A stretch of 64,000 nucleotides of DNA from assembly GCA_035771175.1 (NCBI GenBank), contig JAYMFD010002303.1, forward strand, positions 31,962 to 95,961. The letters run 5' to 3'. This DNA is from Paratinospora sagittata. Taxonomy: Eukaryota > Streptophyta > Magnoliopsida > Ranunculales > Menispermaceae. Below are positions 62,001 through 64,000 of this stretch, piece by piece (positions within the stretch are counted from its first letter, which is position 1; each line of letters starts with the position of its first letter). Both the position numbers and the translations under genes were made by a program. The notes under the pieces are model-generated. The model ran no database searches, was not told the origin of the DNA, and was given only the letters and a program-made list of their open reading frames with translations.

Positions 62001-62460
62001 ATTGGTCGCGATTGCCTCAAACACTTTTTCGAAGTAAATTTAGTTCATTTAAACCAAAATTTGAGATTTATGGATCAAAAATTCATCGGGATATTGGAAC
62101 GGAGCTCCATCCATTCTGGGGGTCGCTTGAAGGATATTGGGATTCGCTAAGGAGTAGGCGGAAAAAGCAATCCGCTGGATTGGTCGCGATTGCCTCAAAC
62201 ACTTTTTCTAAGTATATTTAGTTCATTTAAACCCAAATTTTAGATTTGTGGGTCAAAAATTCACCAGGATATTGGAACGGAGTTCCATCTATTCCTGGGG
62301 TTCCTAGTAGGATATTAGGACTCGCTCAAAGAGTTGGTGGAGAAAGCAATCTAGTGGATCGGTCGCGATTGCCTCAAATACATTTTCTAAGTAAATTTAG
62401 TTCATTTAAACCAAAATTTGAGATTTAGGGGTCAAAAATTCAACGGGATATTGGAACAGA
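59056..62460 (+). repeat. 17-mer HOR, copy 2, expanded to 19 monomers (3405 bp)
   Basis: It follows copy 1 at offset 3046. Extra monomers at about 61530-62246 are inserted, so the distance to copy 3 is 3405 (58841/62246, 59739/63144). The insert includes the GATTTGTCGCG / CAATATGG monomer and a GATCAAATAGTAGG monomer not seen in copy 1. Confidence 0.85.
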
Positions 62461-64000
62461 GTTCCATCTATTCTGGGGGGTTGTTTAAAGGATATTGGGA
62501 CTCGCTCAAGGAGTTGGTGGAAAAAGCAATCCGGTGGATTGGTCGCGATTGCCTCAAACACTTTTTCTAAGTATATTTAGTTCATTTAAACCAAAATTTT
62601 AGATTTGGGGGTCAAAAATTCACCGGGATATTGGAACGAAGTTCCATCTATTCCGGGGGTTCCTAGAAGGATATTAGGACTCGCTCAAAGAGTTGGTGGA
62701 GAAAGTAATATGGTGGATTGGTCGCGATTGCCTTAAACAAATTTTCTAAGTAAATTTTATTCATTTAAACCAAAATTTGAGATTTAGTGGTCAAAAATTC
62801 ATCGGGATATTGGAACGGAGTTCCATCTCTCATGGGGGGTTGCTTGAAGGATATTGGGACTCGCTCAAGGAGTTGGTGGAGAAAGCAATCCGGTGAATTG
62901 GTCGCGATTGCCTCAAACACATTTTCTAAGTAAATTTAGTTCATTTTAACCAAAATTTGAGATTTAGGGGTCAAAAATTCATCGGGATATTGGAACAGAG
63001 TTCCATCTATTCTGGGGGGTTGTTTAAAGGATATTGGGACTCGCTCAAGGAGTTGGTGGAAAAAGCAATCCGGTGGATTGGTCGCGATTGCCTCAAACAC
63101 TTTTTCTAAGTATATTTAGTTCATTTAAACCCAAATTTTAGATTTGTGGGTCAAAAATTCACCAGGATATTGGAACGGAGTTCCATCTATTCCTGGGGTT
63201 CCTAGTAGGATATTAGGAGTCGCTCAAAGAGTTGGTGGAGAAAGCAATCTGGTGGATTGGTCGCGATTGCCTCAAACACATTTTCTAAGTATATTTTATT
63301 CATTTAAACCAAAATTTGAGATTTAGTGGTCAAAAATTCATCGGGATATTGGAACGGAGTTCCATCTATCATGCGGGGTTGCTTGAAGGATATTGGGTCT
63401 CGGTCAAGGAGTTGGTGGAGAAAGCAATCCGGTGAATTGGTCGCGATTGCCTCAATTACTTTTTCTAAGTATATTTAGTTCATTTAAACCAAAATTTTAG
63501 ATTTTGGTGTCAAAAATTCACCGGGATATTGGAACGGAGTTCCGTCTATTACGGGGGTTCCTAGAAGGATATTGGGACTCGCTCAAAGAGTTGGTGGAGA
63601 AAGCATTCTGGTGGATTGGTAGCGATTGCCTCAAACACATTTTCTAAGTAAATTTAGTTCATTTAAACCAAAATTTAAGATTTAGGGGTCAAAAATTCAT
63701 CGGGATATTGGAACGGAGTTCCATTTAATCTGGGGGGTTGCTAGAAGGATATTGGGACTCGCTAAAAGAGTAGGTGGAGAAAGCAGTCCGGTGGATTGGT
63801 CGCGATTGCCTCAAACACATTTTCTAAGTTAATTTAGTTCATTTAAACCAAAATTTGAGATTTAGGGGTCAAAAACTCATCGAGATATTGGAATAGAGTT
63901 CCATATATTCGGAGGGTTCCTAGAAGGATATTGGGACTCGCTTAAAGAGTAGGCGGAGAAAGCAATCCGGTGGATTGGTCGCGATTGCTTCAAACACATT
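62461..64000 (+). repeat. 17/19-mer HOR, copy 3, cut by window end
   Basis: It starts with the GGGGGGTTGTTTAAAGG monomer and matches 59056-60595 at offset 3405. The GAATTC site of copies 1 and 2 is absent here (CAAAAATTCACC near 62613). A private CTCTCATGGGG occurs near 62827. The last base of the window is still inside a monomer. Confidence 0.85.

Larger units (their letters stand above)
1..64000 (+). repeat. Satellite DNA array, ~179-bp monomer, ~357 tandem copies
   Basis: The whole window is a head-to-tail tandem repeat. The landmark GATATTGGGACTCGC recurs at 1, 181, 360, 538, 717 and 895, giving periods of 180, 179, 178, 179 and 178 bp, and continues at this spacing to the last base. Every copy has the same orientation. 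Ordered landmarks in a monomer are GATATTGGGACTCGC, a GGTGGAGAAAGCAAT block, GGTGGATTGGTCGCGATTGC, CTCAAACA, an AT-rich TTCATTTAAACCAAAATTT block, TTTAGGGGTC or TTTGGGGGTC, ATCGGGATATTGGAACGGAG, TTCCATCTATTC and GGGGGTTGCTAGAAG. No transposon, gene or unique spacer interrupts it. A centromeric or heterochromatic satellite is the likely class, but I do not recognise the named family. Both array ends lie outside the window. Confidence 0.98.

Noticed and set aside
1..64000. CRISPR array
   Set aside because: The periodicity is a continuous monomer of ~179 bp with no alternation of short identical repeats and unique spacers, and there are no cas genes.
1..64000. Embedded retrotransposon, rDNA, tRNA or 5S genes
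   Set aside because: The monomer landmarks continue without a break. No long terminal repeats, polymerase motifs, tRNA-like boxes in order or rRNA sequence were seen.
1..64000. Assignment to a named satellite (human alpha, Arabidopsis 180-bp repeat, Brassica CentBr)
   Set aside because: Length is similar, but the sequence does not match the forms I know of these families, so no name was given.

Overview
The window is one uninterrupted satellite DNA array. From base 1 to base 64000 it consists of about 357 head-to-tail copies of a monomer of roughly 179 bp (usually 178-180), all in the same orientation. I see no gene, RNA gene, transposon insertion or non-satellite spacer. The many short open frames on the + strand are by-products of the monomer and change frame from copy to copy. 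One monomer counted base by base (181-359) has about 38% GC. It is split into a 40-bp AT-rich stretch (about 20% GC) and a GC-richer remainder (about 43%).

A 64-kb pure array of nucleosome-sized monomers with higher-order repeats (HORs) fits a eukaryotic centromeric, pericentromeric or other heterochromatic block. The monomer length and HOR style are common in plant centromeres, but I do not recognise the family, so species and chromosome location are inference. Both window ends lie inside the array.

Layout by HOR organisation: (1) 1-8228, a 19-22 monomer superunit containing an 894-bp pentamer; (2) 8229-10150, a 537-bp trimer tract; (3) 10151-13470, irregular, with one 169-bp monomer; (4) 13471-20245, a 16-mer HOR of 2862 bp with two full copies and a third lacking its first three monomers; (5) 20246-21577, transition; (6) 21578-33664, a decamer HOR of about 1790 bp with 13-, 9- and 4-monomer derivatives and a near-identical 2327-bp tandem duplication; (7) 33212-51861, four copies of a macro-HOR of 4.1-4.7 kb (26, 24, 23 and about 31 monomers) in which a 359-bp dimer has expanded to different extents; (8) 51862-55798, two nearly identical 11-mers of 1969 and 1968 bp; (9) 56010-64000, a 17/19-mer HOR with two full copies and a third cut by the window end.

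The most interesting sequence-level signal is a short perfect dyad in each canonical monomer, TGGAAC-N3-GTTCCA. Its arms persist while the three central bases vary, and specific monomer subtypes break it, so dyad-intact and dyad-broken monomers are interspersed in a HOR-dependent pattern. Zone-restricted variants (KpnI-type GGTACC, EcoRI-type GAATTC, GACATTTAGG, and the GTTAATAG subtype) show local homogenisation by tandem duplication. Block coordinates were read by eye from shared private variants and are approximate to within tens of bases.
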